DNA of 64,000 nucleotides from Streptomyces sp. NA04227 (GCF_013364195.1 NZ_CP054918.1:1911001-1975000); one strand, 5' to 3'; positions 9,620 through 17,629 are shown, counted from the first letter of the stretch. Numbers and translations are program-made. The notes: generated by a model from the sequence alone, not told the origin.

Positions 9620-11902
9620 ATGCACTCCACGACTGCCCCGGCCCCTGACTCCGGCACCGCCCAGGCCACGCCGACCCACTGCCCGTACTGCGCGCTGCAA
9701 TGCGGCATGGGGCTGAGCGCGGGTCCGGGCGGGGTGCGGGTGGTGGAGCGGACCGAGTTCCCGGTGAACAAGGGCGCGCTGTGCGGCAAGGGGCAGACGG
9801 CGCCCGAGCTGCTGTCCTCCGGGCTGCGGCTGACCGAGCCGCTGGTCCGGGACGCCCAGTCGGGTGCGCTGGTCCCGGCGAGCTGGGAGGTCGCCCTGGA
9901 CCGGATCGCGGAGGGGCTCTCGCGCACCCGCGCCTCGCACGGCGCCGACGCCTGCGGAGTGTTCGGCGGCGGCGGTCTCACCAACGAGAAGGCGTACACG
10001 CTCGGCAAGTTCGCGCGGGTCGTCCTCGGCACCTCGCAGATCGACTACAACGGCCGGTTCTGCATGTCCTCGGCCGCGGCCGCGCATCAGAAGGCCTTCG
10101 GCCTGGACCGCGGGCTGCCCTTCCCGCTCGCGGACGTGTCCCGAACCGGCTGTGTGATCCTCGTCGGCTCCAACCTCGCCGAGACCATGCCGCCCGCGCT
10201 GCGGTACCTCACCGAGCTCAAGGAGAACGGCGGAAAACTGATCGTCGTGGACCCGCGGCGCACCCGCACCGCACAGCAGGCCGACCTGCACCTGGCCCCG
10301 AGGCCCGGCACCGATCTGGCGCTCGCGCTCGGACTGCTGCACCTGGTGGTGACCGAGGGCCGCACCGACGAGGACTTCATCGCGGAGCGCACCGACGGCT
10401 GGTCCGAGGCGCGGGCCGGGGCGATGGCGCACTGGCCGGAGTACGTGGAGCGGATCACCGGCGTTCCGGTGCCGACGCTGCGCGAGGCGGTGGCGATGTT
10501 CTGCGACGCGGAGAACGCGATGGTGCTCACCGCCCGCGGCCCCGAGCAGCAGTCCAAGGGCACCGACACCGTCGGCGCGTGGATCAACCTGTGTCTGGCC
10601 ACCGGCAACGCGGGGCGGCCGCTGGCCGGGTACGGCTGTCTGACCGGTCAGGGCAACGGCCAGGGCGGACGCGAACACGGCCAGAAGGCCGACCAGTTGC
10701 CGGGCTACCGCAAGCTCACCGATCCCGACGCGCGCCGCCATGTGGCACAGGTCTGGGACGTCGACCCGGACAGCCTGCCGGGCCCCGGACGCAGCGCCTA
10801 CGAACTCCTCGAAGCCCTCGGCGACGACATCCGCTCGCTGCTGCTCATGGGCTCGAACCCGGTGGTCTCGGCACCGCGCGCCGGGCACATCGAGGAACGC
10901 CTGCGCGCGCTCGACTTCCTCGCCGTCGCCGATGTGGTGCTCTCCGAGACCGCCGAACTCGCCGATGTGGTGCTGCCGGTGACCCAGTGGGCCGAGGAGA
11001 CCGGCACGATCACCAACCTGGAGGGCAGGGTGCTCCTGCGGCGGCAGGCCGTCGAGCCGCCGCCCGGGGTGCACAGCGATCTGTACGTACTCGCCGAACT
11101 CGCCGCCCGGCTCGGCGTGGACAAGGGCTTCTCGACCGACGCCGAGGAGGTCTTCGAGGAACTCCGCCGCGCCAGCGCGGGCGGCCCCGCCGACTACTCC
11201 GGCATCTCCTACCGCCGCCTGATCGAGGAGCAGGGCGTGTACTGGCCCTGCCCGGCGGGCGAGGAGGACGGCCCGGGGGCAGAGGCCGCAGAAGGTGCAG
11301 AGGGTACGGAGCAGGCCGGGACGGACGGCAGGGGCGCGCCCACCGCCGATGTGCCCGCCACCGAAGTGCCCGTCACCGATGCGCCCACCGCCACCGACGT
11401 GCGCGCCCCGGCGCGGGGGGCCGGGGCGGGTGCGCACCACCCGGGCACGCCGCGACTCTTCCTGGACCGGTTCGCCACCGAGGACGGGCGGGCCCGCTTC
11501 GTGGCCGTCTCGCACCGGCCGGTCGCCGAGGAGCCCGACGAGGAGTACCCGCTGTACCTGACCACGGGGCGGGTGCTCGCGCAGTACCAGTCGGGCGCGC
11601 AGACCCGGCGGATCGGCGAACTGAACGCGGCGGCGCCGGGAGCCTTCGTACAGCTGCATCCCCGGCTCGCCGAACGGCTCGGCGTGCGCGAGGGCGACGA
11701 GGTCGCCGTGGTCTCCCGGCGCGGCCGGGCCCAGGCGCCCGCCCGGGTCACCACCGACATCCGGCAGGACACGGTCTTCATGCCCTTCCACTGGCCGGGC
11801 GCGGGCCGCGCCAACACGGTCACCAACCCGGCGCTGGACCCGACCTCGCGGATGCCCGAGTTCAAGGTGTGCGCGGTCCGGCTGGAACGGGGCGGTTCCT
11901 AG
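9620..11902 (+). CDS. nasA: Assimilatory nitrate reductase catalytic subunit (molybdopterin oxidoreductase)
   Basis: A 760-residue molybdopterin-guanine-dinucleotide enzyme reducing nitrate to nitrite in the cytoplasm. N-terminal cysteines CPYC-x3-C and LCGKG bind a 4Fe-4S cluster. The central domain has GRFCMSSAAAAHQKAFGLDR, and the MGSNPVVSAPRAGHIEERL and WAEETGTITNLEGRV stretches typical of the NasC/NarB group. The C-terminal molybdopterin-binding domain (YLTTGRVLAQYQSGAQTRR, MPFHWPGAGRANTVTNPALD) is complete. Residues about 547-612 form a lineage-specific acidic, Thr/Pro/Ala-rich insert with no counterpart in the core fold, probably a surface linker. No NADH-binding subunit lies next to it; the flavoprotein at 16388 may serve. 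Confidence 0.93.
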   Translation: MHSTTAPAPDSGTAQATPTHCPYCALQCGMGLSAGPGGVRVVERTEFPVNKGALCGKGQTAPELLSSGLRLTEPLVRDAQSGALVPASWEVALDRIAEGLSRTRASHGADACGVFGGGGLTNEKAYTLGKFARVVLGTSQIDYNGRFCMSSAAAAHQKAFGLDRGLPFPLADVSRTGCVILVGSNLAETMPPALRYLTELKENGGKLIVVDPRRTRTAQQADLHLAPRPGTDLALALGLLHLVVTEGRTDEDFIAERTDGWSEARAGAMAHWPEYVERITGVPVPTLREAVAMFCDAENAMVLTARGPEQQSKGTDTVGAWINLCLATGNAGRPLAGYGCLTGQGNGQGGREHGQKADQLPGYRKLTDPDARRHVAQVWDVDPDSLPGPGRSAYELLEALGDDIRSLLLMGSNPVVSAPRAGHIEERLRALDFLAVADVVLSETAELADVVLPVTQWAEETGTITNLEGRVLLRRQAVEPPPGVHSDLYVLAELAARLGVDKGFSTDAEEVFEELRRASAGGPADYSGISYRRLIEEQGVYWPCPAGEEDGPGAEAAEGAEGTEQAGTDGRGAPTADVPATEVPVTDAPTATDVRAPARGAGAGAHHPGTPRLFLDRFATEDGRARFVAVSHRPVAEEPDEEYPLYLTTGRVLAQYQSGAQTRRIGELNAAAPGAFVQLHPRLAERLGVREGDEVAVVSRRGRAQAPARVTTDIRQDTVFMPFHWPGAGRANTVTNPALDPTSRMPEFKVCAVRLERGGS

Positions 11903-11950
11903 GGCGAGTTGGGCAGGAGGCGGGGTGGGCGAGCAGCGTCGTAGCTCACG

Positions 11951-12463
11951 TCACGGCTTGCCGAAGACCACTCCGCGCCAGGTCCAGCCCGACGCGAGCG
12001 CGGCCTCGCGGAGCAGGTGACGCAGTTCCCCGCTGTCGAAACGGAAGGTCTCCGTCACTCCGAGGCCGCCGCTGTCCTCGCGCTGGATCGTCCACTGGAC
12101 GGTGACCGTCCTGCCCGGCCCGCGTTCGTACTTCGAGGAGATCGCGAGTCTCGGCGGGTTCCCGACGTGGTTGACCTCCCAGTGCTCCTCAAGGGCGCGT
12201 ACCTCATGGCCCTCCGCGGCCAGACGCATCCGGATCCGGAGGGCGTGCGAGAGCCGGGACTCGAGGAACAGGGTCTGCCAGGCGGGCTCCGCCGTCCGCC
12301 ATTCCGCCACCAAGTCGACGTTCTCCGCGGCACCGTCACGGATGACGTACGGGACGTCGGGCCCGTTGAGGGCGAGCAGGGCGGTCCGCACGTCCTCGGC
12401 CGGGGCCGGGGCGACTCCGTCCTCGGGGCGCCGGGTTCCGGTCAACTTGTCGAAGAGTCCCAT
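11951..12463 (-). CDS. Hypothetical protein, 170 residues
   Basis: I do not recognise this family. The protein begins MGLFDKLTGTRRPEDGVAPA and has no signal peptide or membrane segment, so it is cytoplasmic. The body is a mixed alpha/beta sequence with conserved-looking stretches AEWRTAEPAWQTLFLESRLS, IRMRLAAEGHEVRALEEHWE and TVQWTIQREDSGGLGVTETF, ending GWTWRGVVFGKP. Similar short proteins occur as conserved hypotheticals in Streptomyces. It is convergent with the nitrate reductase gene (48-bp gap), so it is not in that operon. Codon use is normal for the window, which supports a real gene. Confidence 0.75.
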   Translation of the reverse strand: MGLFDKLTGTRRPEDGVAPAPAEDVRTALLALNGPDVPYVIRDGAAENVDLVAEWRTAEPAWQTLFLESRLSHALRIRMRLAAEGHEVRALEEHWEVNHVGNPPRLAISSKYERGPGRTVTVQWTIQREDSGGLGVTETFRFDSGELRHLLREAALASGWTWRGVVFGKP

Positions 12464-12659
12464 ACGGCCAACCTAGAGGGACCGGGTTTCCCGGTACAGC
12501 GCCCGTCACAGCGGGACGGGCGGGAGTACCGCGTCGCCGCGCCGGTGGTCGGGCAGACCGTACGTACGCGATCCCGGAAGTCACCGGGGTCCCCGAAGTC
12601 GTGCGGGACTGCGGAGTGTTGACACATCGGACCAGAGCGCGGGCCCGCCCGTCAGCCCG

Positions 12660-13142
12660 TCACGGAGTGTCCGAAGTCCTCCCCCGGCCCCGCCAGTCCC
12701 CCTCCGCGACGAGGGTGCCCCCGCTGCGCAGTGGCCCGGCGAGCCGCTCGGCGATGACGTACACCCAGGCGCGGACCCGGCTGCCGTCGGGGCGCAGGGT
12801 CTCGCGCGGGACGCGGTCGTAGAGGTTGCCCGGGTCGCCGGGTACGCAGTGCTCCAGTACGTCGAGGTCGCGCAGTACCGCGGCGTAGTGGGCGGGCAGC
12901 GGGGTGAGGAGTTCGCCGTGGACCCGCCGGTCGTCGCCGGTCTCCACGAGGCAGGGGTAGCCCGGGCCCTCGTAGAGCACCGCGCCGCCGAGCAGGGCCG
13001 GTTCCGCGGCGGCCAGTCTGCCGCGGAAGTGGGCGTCGTGGTTGCGCTCGCCGGGGCGCAGGGTTCCGTAGACGAAGAAGGGCAGGGGCGGTTCGGGCTC
13101 GGGCGGCGTCGGTTTCGGCACGGGCGGCGGTGGTCCGGACAC
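12660..13142 (-). CDS. Gamma-glutamylcyclotransferase family protein
   Basis: A 160-residue protein of the gamma-glutamylcyclotransferase (GGCT/AIG2/BtrG) fold. After a proline-rich N-terminus comes the hallmark FVYGTLRPGERNHDAHFRGR, whose YGTLR loop forms the substrate-binding pocket. PGYPCLVETGDDRRVHGELL follows, giving the usual V-x-GEL motif with the catalytic glutamate. Family members cleave gamma-glutamyl amines or peptides, releasing 5-oxoproline, but the substrate here is unknown. The start is GTG 13142, only 2 nt after the stop of cutA, so the two form an operon. A longer reading frame upstream overlaps cutA in another frame and is not credible. Confidence 0.82.
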   Translation of the reverse strand: MSGPPPPVPKPTPPEPEPPLPFFVYGTLRPGERNHDAHFRGRLAAAEPALLGGAVLYEGPGYPCLVETGDDRRVHGELLTPLPAHYAAVLRDLDVLEHCVPGDPGNLYDRVPRETLRPDGSRVRAWVYVIAERLAGPLRSGGTLVAEGDWRGRGRTSDTP

Positions 13143-13144
13143 GG

Positions 13145-13555
13145 TCAGGGCCTGGTCTCGCGGGTGACCCAGTCCAGGTAGGCGGCGCTGCCGTGGACCA
13201 CCGGGGTGGCGATGATCTCCGGGTTGTCGTAGTCGTGTGCCTCGGTCAGCCAGGATTCCAGGGCGGGGTACCGGTCCCGGCTGGTCTTGAAGAGCACCTG
13301 CCACTCGGCACTGCGCTCCAGGACACCATCCCAGTGGTAGACCGAGGTGACGGGGCCGTTGATCTGGGCGCAGGCGGCGAGCCGGTGCTCCACCGCGCCG
13401 TCGGCGAGCAGCCCGGCCTTCTCCGCGGCGTCGGTGGTGGTGAGCACGGTCAGCCAGGCGCCCGGTCCCGCCGGTGCGTGCGGCCGGGCGTTCCCGGTGG
13501 CCTCGTCGGCGCTCGCCCGCACGGGCGTGGGCGTGGGCTCGTCGGCCGTGGTCAT
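13145..13555 (-). CDS. cutA: Divalent-cation tolerance protein CutA
   Basis: A 136-residue CutA1-family protein, a trimeric ferredoxin-like fold linked to copper and divalent-cation tolerance. Diagnostic stretches are VLTTTDAAEKAGLLADGAVE, HRLAACAQINGPVTSVYHWD, WQVLFKTSRDRYPALESWL and HDYDNPEIIATPVVHGSAAY. The N-terminal 30 residues are a Thr/Pro/Ala-rich extension. I start it at ATG 13555 (MTTADEPTPTPV), preceded by GAAGGGA. The reading frame stays open upstream, but that part is translated repeat DNA (see 13581-13650). It is followed directly by the gamma-glutamylcyclotransferase gene. Confidence 0.9.
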   Translation of the reverse strand: MTTADEPTPTPVRASADEATGNARPHAPAGPGAWLTVLTTTDAAEKAGLLADGAVEHRLAACAQINGPVTSVYHWDGVLERSAEWQVLFKTSRDRYPALESWLTEAHDYDNPEIIATPVVHGSAAYLDWVTRETRP

Positions 13556-13580
13556 GGGCGGTTCCCTTCGGGAGGTCGGC

Positions 13581-13650
13581 TGTACACGATCCGCCGTACG
13601 GGATCCCGTACGAGATCGGCTGTACGAGATCCGTACGAGATCGGCTGTAC
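13581..13650. repeat. Cluster of direct and inverted repeats upstream of cutA
   Basis: A perfect 19-bp direct repeat, CGTACGAGATCGGCTGTAC, occurs at 13607-13625 and 13632-13650. It overlaps an 18-bp perfect palindrome, CGTACGGGATCCCGTACG, at 13595-13612. TGTACACGATCCG at 13581 is a further degenerate copy, giving alternating TGTAC and GATC motifs over 70 bp. The cluster starts 26 bp upstream of the cutA start codon and may be a multi-site operator or a simple repeat expansion. Confidence 0.8.
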
Positions 13651-13754
13651 AAGGTCGTCCGCACAGGAGCATGGCACGGCGTACCCCTGACGGGGCCGCA
13701 GCCGGGCGGGTATCGGCCCACCCGGCCCCTCGGCCCGCCCGACCCTCCCTGTGC

Positions 13755-14417
13755 TCAACTCCCGTACGGCCGCACCTTCTTGGCCTCCCGCAGGGCCAGG
13801 GCCCACCACACGAGCTGGTCGAGCATCCGGTTCAGCGCGGCCTCGGGGGCCTGTGGGTCGAGGTGGTTGCCGTCCTGGTCGAACTGGCCGTGGACGTGGT
13901 GGAAGGAGACGGTGTCCCGGACGGTCACGGCGTGCAGTTCCGCGAAGACCTGCCGCAGATGCTCGACGGCGCGCAGCCCGCCGCTGATCCCGCCGTAGGA
14001 GACGAAGCCGACCGGCTTGGCCTGCCATTCCTGGAAGTGCCGGTCGATCAGGCCCTTCAGGCCGGCCGGGTAGGAGTGGTTGTACTCGGGCGTGAGGACG
14101 AGGAAGGCGTCCGCGCCGGACAGCCTGGGCGTGACGCGGGACAGCGACCGGCTCACCTCGGGCGTGGGGGAACCGAGCACGGTGGGCAGCTTGGCATCGG
14201 CGACATCGATCAACTCGACCTGGACATCGGTCCGTTCGTCCATCCGGTCCAGCAGCCAGGCGGCGAGAGTCGGGCCGAACCGGCCCTCCCGGTCGCTGCC
14301 GAGCACGAGCGCCACGCGTACGGGCGCCGGGGTGGCGGAATCGGGGGCCGCGGCGGCAGCCGGGTCGGTGGTGACGTCGGTGGACAGAGTGGCCTCTGGG
14401 GCAACGGTGTTGTTCAT
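13755..14417 (-). CDS. NADPH-dependent FMN reductase, SoxR-controlled
   Basis: A 220-residue flavodoxin-like quinone or FMN reductase. The fold starts RVALVLGSDREGRFGPTLAA (about residue 37) and carries LVLTPEYNHSYPAGLKGLID (about 115), the FMN-phosphate loop of the NADPH-dependent FMN reductase family, then KPVGFVSYGGISGGLRAVEH. It probably reduces quinones or redox-active secondary metabolites using NADPH. I start it at ATG 14417, because a MerR-type promoter with a SoxR-like box ends just upstream and predicts a nearly leaderless transcript. In S. coelicolor the orthologous position (SCO2478, from memory) is one of the few SoxR targets. Confidence 0.88.
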   Translation of the reverse strand: MNNTVAPEATLSTDVTTDPAAAAAPDSATPAPVRVALVLGSDREGRFGPTLAAWLLDRMDERTDVQVELIDVADAKLPTVLGSPTPEVSRSLSRVTPRLSGADAFLVLTPEYNHSYPAGLKGLIDRHFQEWQAKPVGFVSYGGISGGLRAVEHLRQVFAELHAVTVRDTVSFHHVHGQFDQDGNHLDPQAPEAALNRMLDQLVWWALALREAKKVRPYGS

Positions 14418-14424
14418 GGCCCTC

Positions 14425-14455
14425 ACCTTGGCACCTCAATCTAACTTGAGGTCAA
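14425..14455 (-). promoter_or_regulatory. SoxR box within a 19-bp-spacer promoter
   Basis: ACCTCAATCTAACTTGAGGT at 14433-14452 has perfect 7-bp arms (ACCTCAA/TTGAGGT) and closely matches the SoxR operator core CCTCAAGTTAACTTGAGG. On the minus strand it lies between a -35-like TTGACC (14455-14450) and a weak -10-like CAAGGT (14430-14425) with a 19-bp spacer, the over-long spacer of MerR/SoxR-activated promoters. It predicts a transcript starting at or beside ATG 14417. Confidence 0.8.
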
Positions 14456-14764
14456 GCGCCAATTTTCGGGAGTCCGGAAGGTGCTGATTCATCACCCTTC
14501 GCCCTTCCGGACGGAGTACTGGATCACCCGTTCACAGGCCCGGCCCCGCCCGGGTCCCCGCTCGCGGGACACTCGCGACCGCAACCTGATGACCAGCCAG
14601 AACGAATCCTTCACCGTGTCAGAAGGCCAGTGGCGCGGGGGCTGGTGACGGCGGCTCAGGAGGCGTGGCCGGGGTGGCGCCGGTTTCCTCGTAGCGCGGG
14701 GCGCGACCGACGCAGTGGCACAGCACCGTGCCGCCGGTCGGGCCCGCTCGGAGGAGCACACACC

Positions 14765-15280
14765 ATGCGCACAGTCCGCATGCTGGCACCCGTCGCCCTT
14801 GCGCTCGCCGCGGTCGGCCCGGCGGCCGCCGATGCCCTCGCCGCCGACGGTCCCGCGCTGCGGGTCTACCCGGCGAGCGCCGAGCCGGGGGCCACCGTCA
14901 CCGTGAACACCGCCGCCTGCGCCGCCGACGGCACCGCGCACGGGGACGCGAGCACCGTCGGGGCCGAGGCCTTCACCCTCGCCCCGAGCGCGCACGAGAG
15001 CGAGGTGATCGGCCAGTTCCGGGTGCCGGTCTCCGCGCAGCCGGGTACGTACGAGATCCGCGCGAACTGCCCCGGCGGCGGCGTGGCGAGCGGGGATCTG
15101 GTGCTCACACTGGCCGGTGCGGGGCGGCAGGTGTCCCCGCGCGGGCCGGTCCACACCGGGGTCGGCGGCGCGCTCGGCCCCGATCCGCTGCGGACCGGGG
15201 CCGGGGTGGCGGCGCTGGCCGTCGCGGCGGCGGGCGGCACCTGGCTCCTGCACCGCAAGGCGAGGGGCGACGGGTTCTGA
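14765..15280 (+). CDS. Exported, C-terminally membrane-anchored surface protein paired with a sortase
   Basis: A 171-residue protein with a signal peptide (MRTVRMLAPVALALAAV, cleavage after ADALAADG), an Ig-like beta-rich domain (RVYPASAEPGATVTVNTAAC to TYEIRANCPGGGVASGDL), a Gly/Pro linker and a hydrophobic segment (GVAALAVAAAGGTWLLH) ending in the basic tail RKARGDGF. The layout resembles a sorting signal, but no LPxTG or LAxTG motif is visible. Two cysteines may form a disulfide across the domain. GGAGGAG lies 8 nt before ATG 14765. The sortase gene starts 68 bp downstream, so the protein is a likely partner or substrate. Function is unknown. Confidence 0.78.
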   Translation: MRTVRMLAPVALALAAVGPAAADALAADGPALRVYPASAEPGATVTVNTAACAADGTAHGDASTVGAEAFTLAPSAHESEVIGQFRVPVSAQPGTYEIRANCPGGGVASGDLVLTLAGAGRQVSPRGPVHTGVGGALGPDPLRTGAGVAALAVAAAGGTWLLHRKARGDGF

Positions 15281-15348
15281 CCGGGCCCACCCCTCCCTCC
15301 CACTCCCTTCACCTCCAGGAAACCGACTCCCCACCTTCCGAGGACCCC

Positions 15349-16014
15349 GTGCGCAGAATCAGCGACACCTGCATAGCCCTGGTCAGTGCGCTCGCCCTGG
15401 GGTGCGGCGGCTGGCTCGTGTACAGCGGTACGCAGCGGCCGGGCCCGCCGCAGCCGGGCGCCGCGCAGGCGGCCGTGGCCACCGGGGACGGCGGCAGCGA
15501 CACCGGCACTCGCGACGGTGCGCGGGCTGCCGCGGCCCCGCTCGCACCCTCGGCCCCGCGACGGATCCGGGTGCCCGCGATCCGGGTGGACGCCCCGCTC
15601 ACCGGCCTCGGCCTGAACGCGCGGGGCGGACTCGACGTACCGCCGCCCGGCCGCGCCAATCTGGCGGGCTGGTACCGGGGCGGCGTCAGCCCCGGCGAGC
15701 GGGGCACGGCCCTGGTGGCCGGGCATGTGGACACCGCGCATGGACCCGCCGCCTTCTACCGGCTCGGCGCGCTGCGGCGCGGTGACCGGGTCGAGGTGGA
15801 CCGGGCGGACGGCGGTGCGGCCCTGTTCGCCGTGGACGCCGTCGAGTTGTACACGGGCCGCGACTTCCCCGACGAGAAGGTGTACGGGCCCGCCCGCAGG
15901 CCGGAGCTCCGGCTGATCACCTGCGGCGGCGGCTGGTCGAAACACACGGGCTACCGCGGGAACGTCGTGGTCTTCGCGCACCTCACCGGGAGCAGGAGCA
16001 CCGGCTCGCACTGA
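15349..16014 (+). CDS. Class F-type sortase
   Basis: A 221-residue extracytoplasmic transpeptidase with an N-terminal membrane anchor (CIALVSALALGCGGWLVYSG, about residues 7-26) and an Ala/Pro-rich spacer. The sortase barrel starts RRIRVPAIRVDAPLTGLGLN. Catalytic residues are visible: His in VAGHVDT (about residue 127), Cys in LRLITCGGGW (about 191) and Arg in TGYRGNVVVF (about 203). The pattern matches actinobacterial class F sortases, whose substrates are poorly defined. It starts at GTG 15349 with GAGGA 4 nt upstream and follows the gene for a C-terminally anchored surface protein, so the two probably act together at the cell surface. Confidence 0.85.
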   Translation: MRRISDTCIALVSALALGCGGWLVYSGTQRPGPPQPGAAQAAVATGDGGSDTGTRDGARAAAAPLAPSAPRRIRVPAIRVDAPLTGLGLNARGGLDVPPPGRANLAGWYRGGVSPGERGTALVAGHVDTAHGPAAFYRLGALRRGDRVEVDRADGGAALFAVDAVELYTGRDFPDEKVYGPARRPELRLITCGGGWSKHTGYRGNVVVFAHLTGSRSTGSH

Positions 16015-16337
16015 GGCCGCCGGGGACTGACGACGGTGCGCTGACGACGGCCGCGTGCCCGCGCACCCGGGGGAAGTACGGCCCGCCCCCTCCTTCTTCC
16101 TCCGGCCCTCGCCGTCCCCTCGTATCCGGGACGCTCGCCCCGATGTTTCCGTGACACGTGGCCGAATGTTTCGGGGACGTTCCGCCGTCGCGCGTCACCA
16201 AGACCGCCTCCGGGCTCCGATTCGGGCCGTCCGCGTGTGGCCCGTGTCACCTCCGGGGGCGGGGAAAGCCCAGTTCACCGGGGTCGTGGGGCCTCACAGC
16301 GGGTGGGTCGCCGTGCTGAGCGCAGCGTTCCGCACGG
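16015..16337. other. Gene-free region upstream of the nitrite reductase operon
   Basis: There is no credible gene here. Two TGTTTC motifs (16144-16149 and 16167-16172), which read as GAAAC half-sites on the minus strand, flank a GTGAC at 16151. They could be distal nitrogen-regulator sites, but the spacing does not follow the 11/22-bp rule. Confidence 0.35.
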
Positions 16338-16376
16338 GAAACAGGAGAGATGTCACCGGGTAACACCGGCGGCGCA
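16338..16376 (+). promoter_or_regulatory. Candidate GlnR/NnaR operator of the nitrite reductase operon
   Basis: GAAACAGG, then 14 bp (including GTCAC at 16352), then GTAACACCGGCGGCGCA. The outer half-sites GAAAC and GTAAC start 22 bp apart. The element aligns without gaps to the one before the nitrate reductase gene, sharing the final 17 bp except one position. The second half-site is 28 bp upstream of ATG 16388. Co-regulation by the nitrogen regulators GlnR and NnaR is the expected explanation. Confidence 0.62.
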
Positions 16377-16387
16377 ATCTTCTCGGC

Positions 16388-17629
16388 ATGACCTCGAAAA
16401 TGCGTGTGGTGGTGATCGGCGCCGGGCTCGCGGGTGCCCGGTTCGCCCACCGGCTCGGCGAACTCGGCGGCCCGTCCGTCGAGGTGACGCTGATCGGCGA
16501 GGAGGAGCACCCGCCGTACAACAGGGTGCTGCTCGCCGAGGTGCTCGCCGGGCGGCTCGCGCCCGAGGTGGTGGCGCTTCCCACGCCCACCGGACGGTAC
16601 CTGCGAGCCCGTGTCGAACGTATCGACCGGGCGGCGCGGACGGTGCACTGCGCGGACGGCACCGCCGTCGCGTACGACACCCTCGTTCTCGCCACCGGTG
16701 CCAACCCCGTACTTCCGCCACTGCGCGGTCTGCTCACCCCCGGAGCGTTCGCGCTCCCGGCGGGTGTGCACGCCTTCCGCACCATGGACGACTGTCTGGC
16801 CCTGTCCTCAGCGGTCCGTCCCGGGCTGCGGACGGTGATCGTCGGTGGCGGATTGCTCGGCGTCTCGGCGGCTCGTGCCCTGGCCCGCCGGGACGCTTCG
16901 GTCGTCCTCGTCCAGCAGTCCGAGCGGCTGATGGAACGCCAGCTCGACCCGGTCGCCTCCGGCCTGGTGCACCGGCATCTGACCGACCTGGGCGTCGAGG
17001 TGCACACCGAGTGCCGGGTACGCGGCATCGGCACCGACCAGGGCGCGGTCACCCGGATCGAGCTGGCCGACGGCTACCGCCTGGACACCGATCTGCTGGT
17101 CCTGGCCTGCGGGGCGCGGCCCCGTATCGGCCTGGCGGCGGGCGCCGGACTCGACGTCCGTGTGGGCATCGTGGTCGATGCCGCGCTGCGCACCAGCGAC
17201 CCGCACATCCGGGCGATCGGCGACTGCGCGGAACACGAGGGCCGGGTGTACGGACTCGCCGCGCCCGCGCTGGAACAGGCCGAGGCCCTCGCCGGGTCGC
17301 TGGCCGAGGGGGACGCTCCGGTGCGCTATCGCGGCACCCGGGCGCTGACCCGCCTCACCCTGGCCTCGGACGGCCCGGGCCCGCTGGACCTCGCGGTCTT
17401 CGGCGAGACCGAACCGCTGCCCGGCGACGACGTCGTGCAGCTGCGCGACGCCACCCGCGGCACCTACCGCAAGGTCGTCGTCCGTGGCGACCAGCTCGTC
17501 GGGGGCGTACTGCTCGGCGAACTCACCACCGTCGGCGCACTGGCGCGCCTGTGGGAGGGCCAAGAGCCGCTCCCGGACGAGACGGACGCTCCACTGCTCC
17601 ACCTGCTCACCCATGACGGAGGTTCCTGA
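16388..17629 (+). CDS. NAD(P)/FAD-dependent oxidoreductase of the nitrite reductase operon
   Basis: A 413-residue flavoprotein resembling the N-terminal half of NirB. FAD binding is at MRVVVIGAGLAGARFAHRLG. The second Rossmann fold is at RTVIVGGGLLGVSAARALAR (about residue 153), and HIRAIGDCAEHEG (about 274) contacts FAD. It lacks the cysteine-rich BFD and siroheme regions of NirB. It starts the operon, with its stop one nucleotide before the ATG of nirB. It probably carries electrons from NAD(P)H, either to nitrite reductase or to the nitrate reductase subunit encoded 5 kb upstream, as NasB does elsewhere. The sequence does not decide between these. Confidence 0.87.
   Translation: MTSKMRVVVIGAGLAGARFAHRLGELGGPSVEVTLIGEEEHPPYNRVLLAEVLAGRLAPEVVALPTPTGRYLRARVERIDRAARTVHCADGTAVAYDTLVLATGANPVLPPLRGLLTPGAFALPAGVHAFRTMDDCLALSSAVRPGLRTVIVGGGLLGVSAARALARRDASVVLVQQSERLMERQLDPVASGLVHRHLTDLGVEVHTECRVRGIGTDQGAVTRIELADGYRLDTDLLVLACGARPRIGLAAGAGLDVRVGIVVDAALRTSDPHIRAIGDCAEHEGRVYGLAAPALEQAEALAGSLAEGDAPVRYRGTRALTRLTLASDGPGPLDLAVFGETEPLPGDDVVQLRDATRGTYRKVVVRGDQLVGGVLLGELTTVGALARLWEGQEPLPDETDAPLLHLLTHDGGS

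Noticed and set aside
12464..12659. Possible tRNA or small RNA in the gap upstream of the 170-residue protein
   Set aside because: I looked for cloverleaf arms and a TTCGA-type T-loop and found none. Likewise no tRNA was recognisable elsewhere in the window, although a covariance search was not possible.
16144..16172. Extra GlnR box far upstream of the nitrite operon
   Set aside because: The GAAAC and GTCAC half-sites are present on the minus strand, but spacing (17 and 23 bp) does not follow the 11/22-bp pattern, so it is only a weak possibility.
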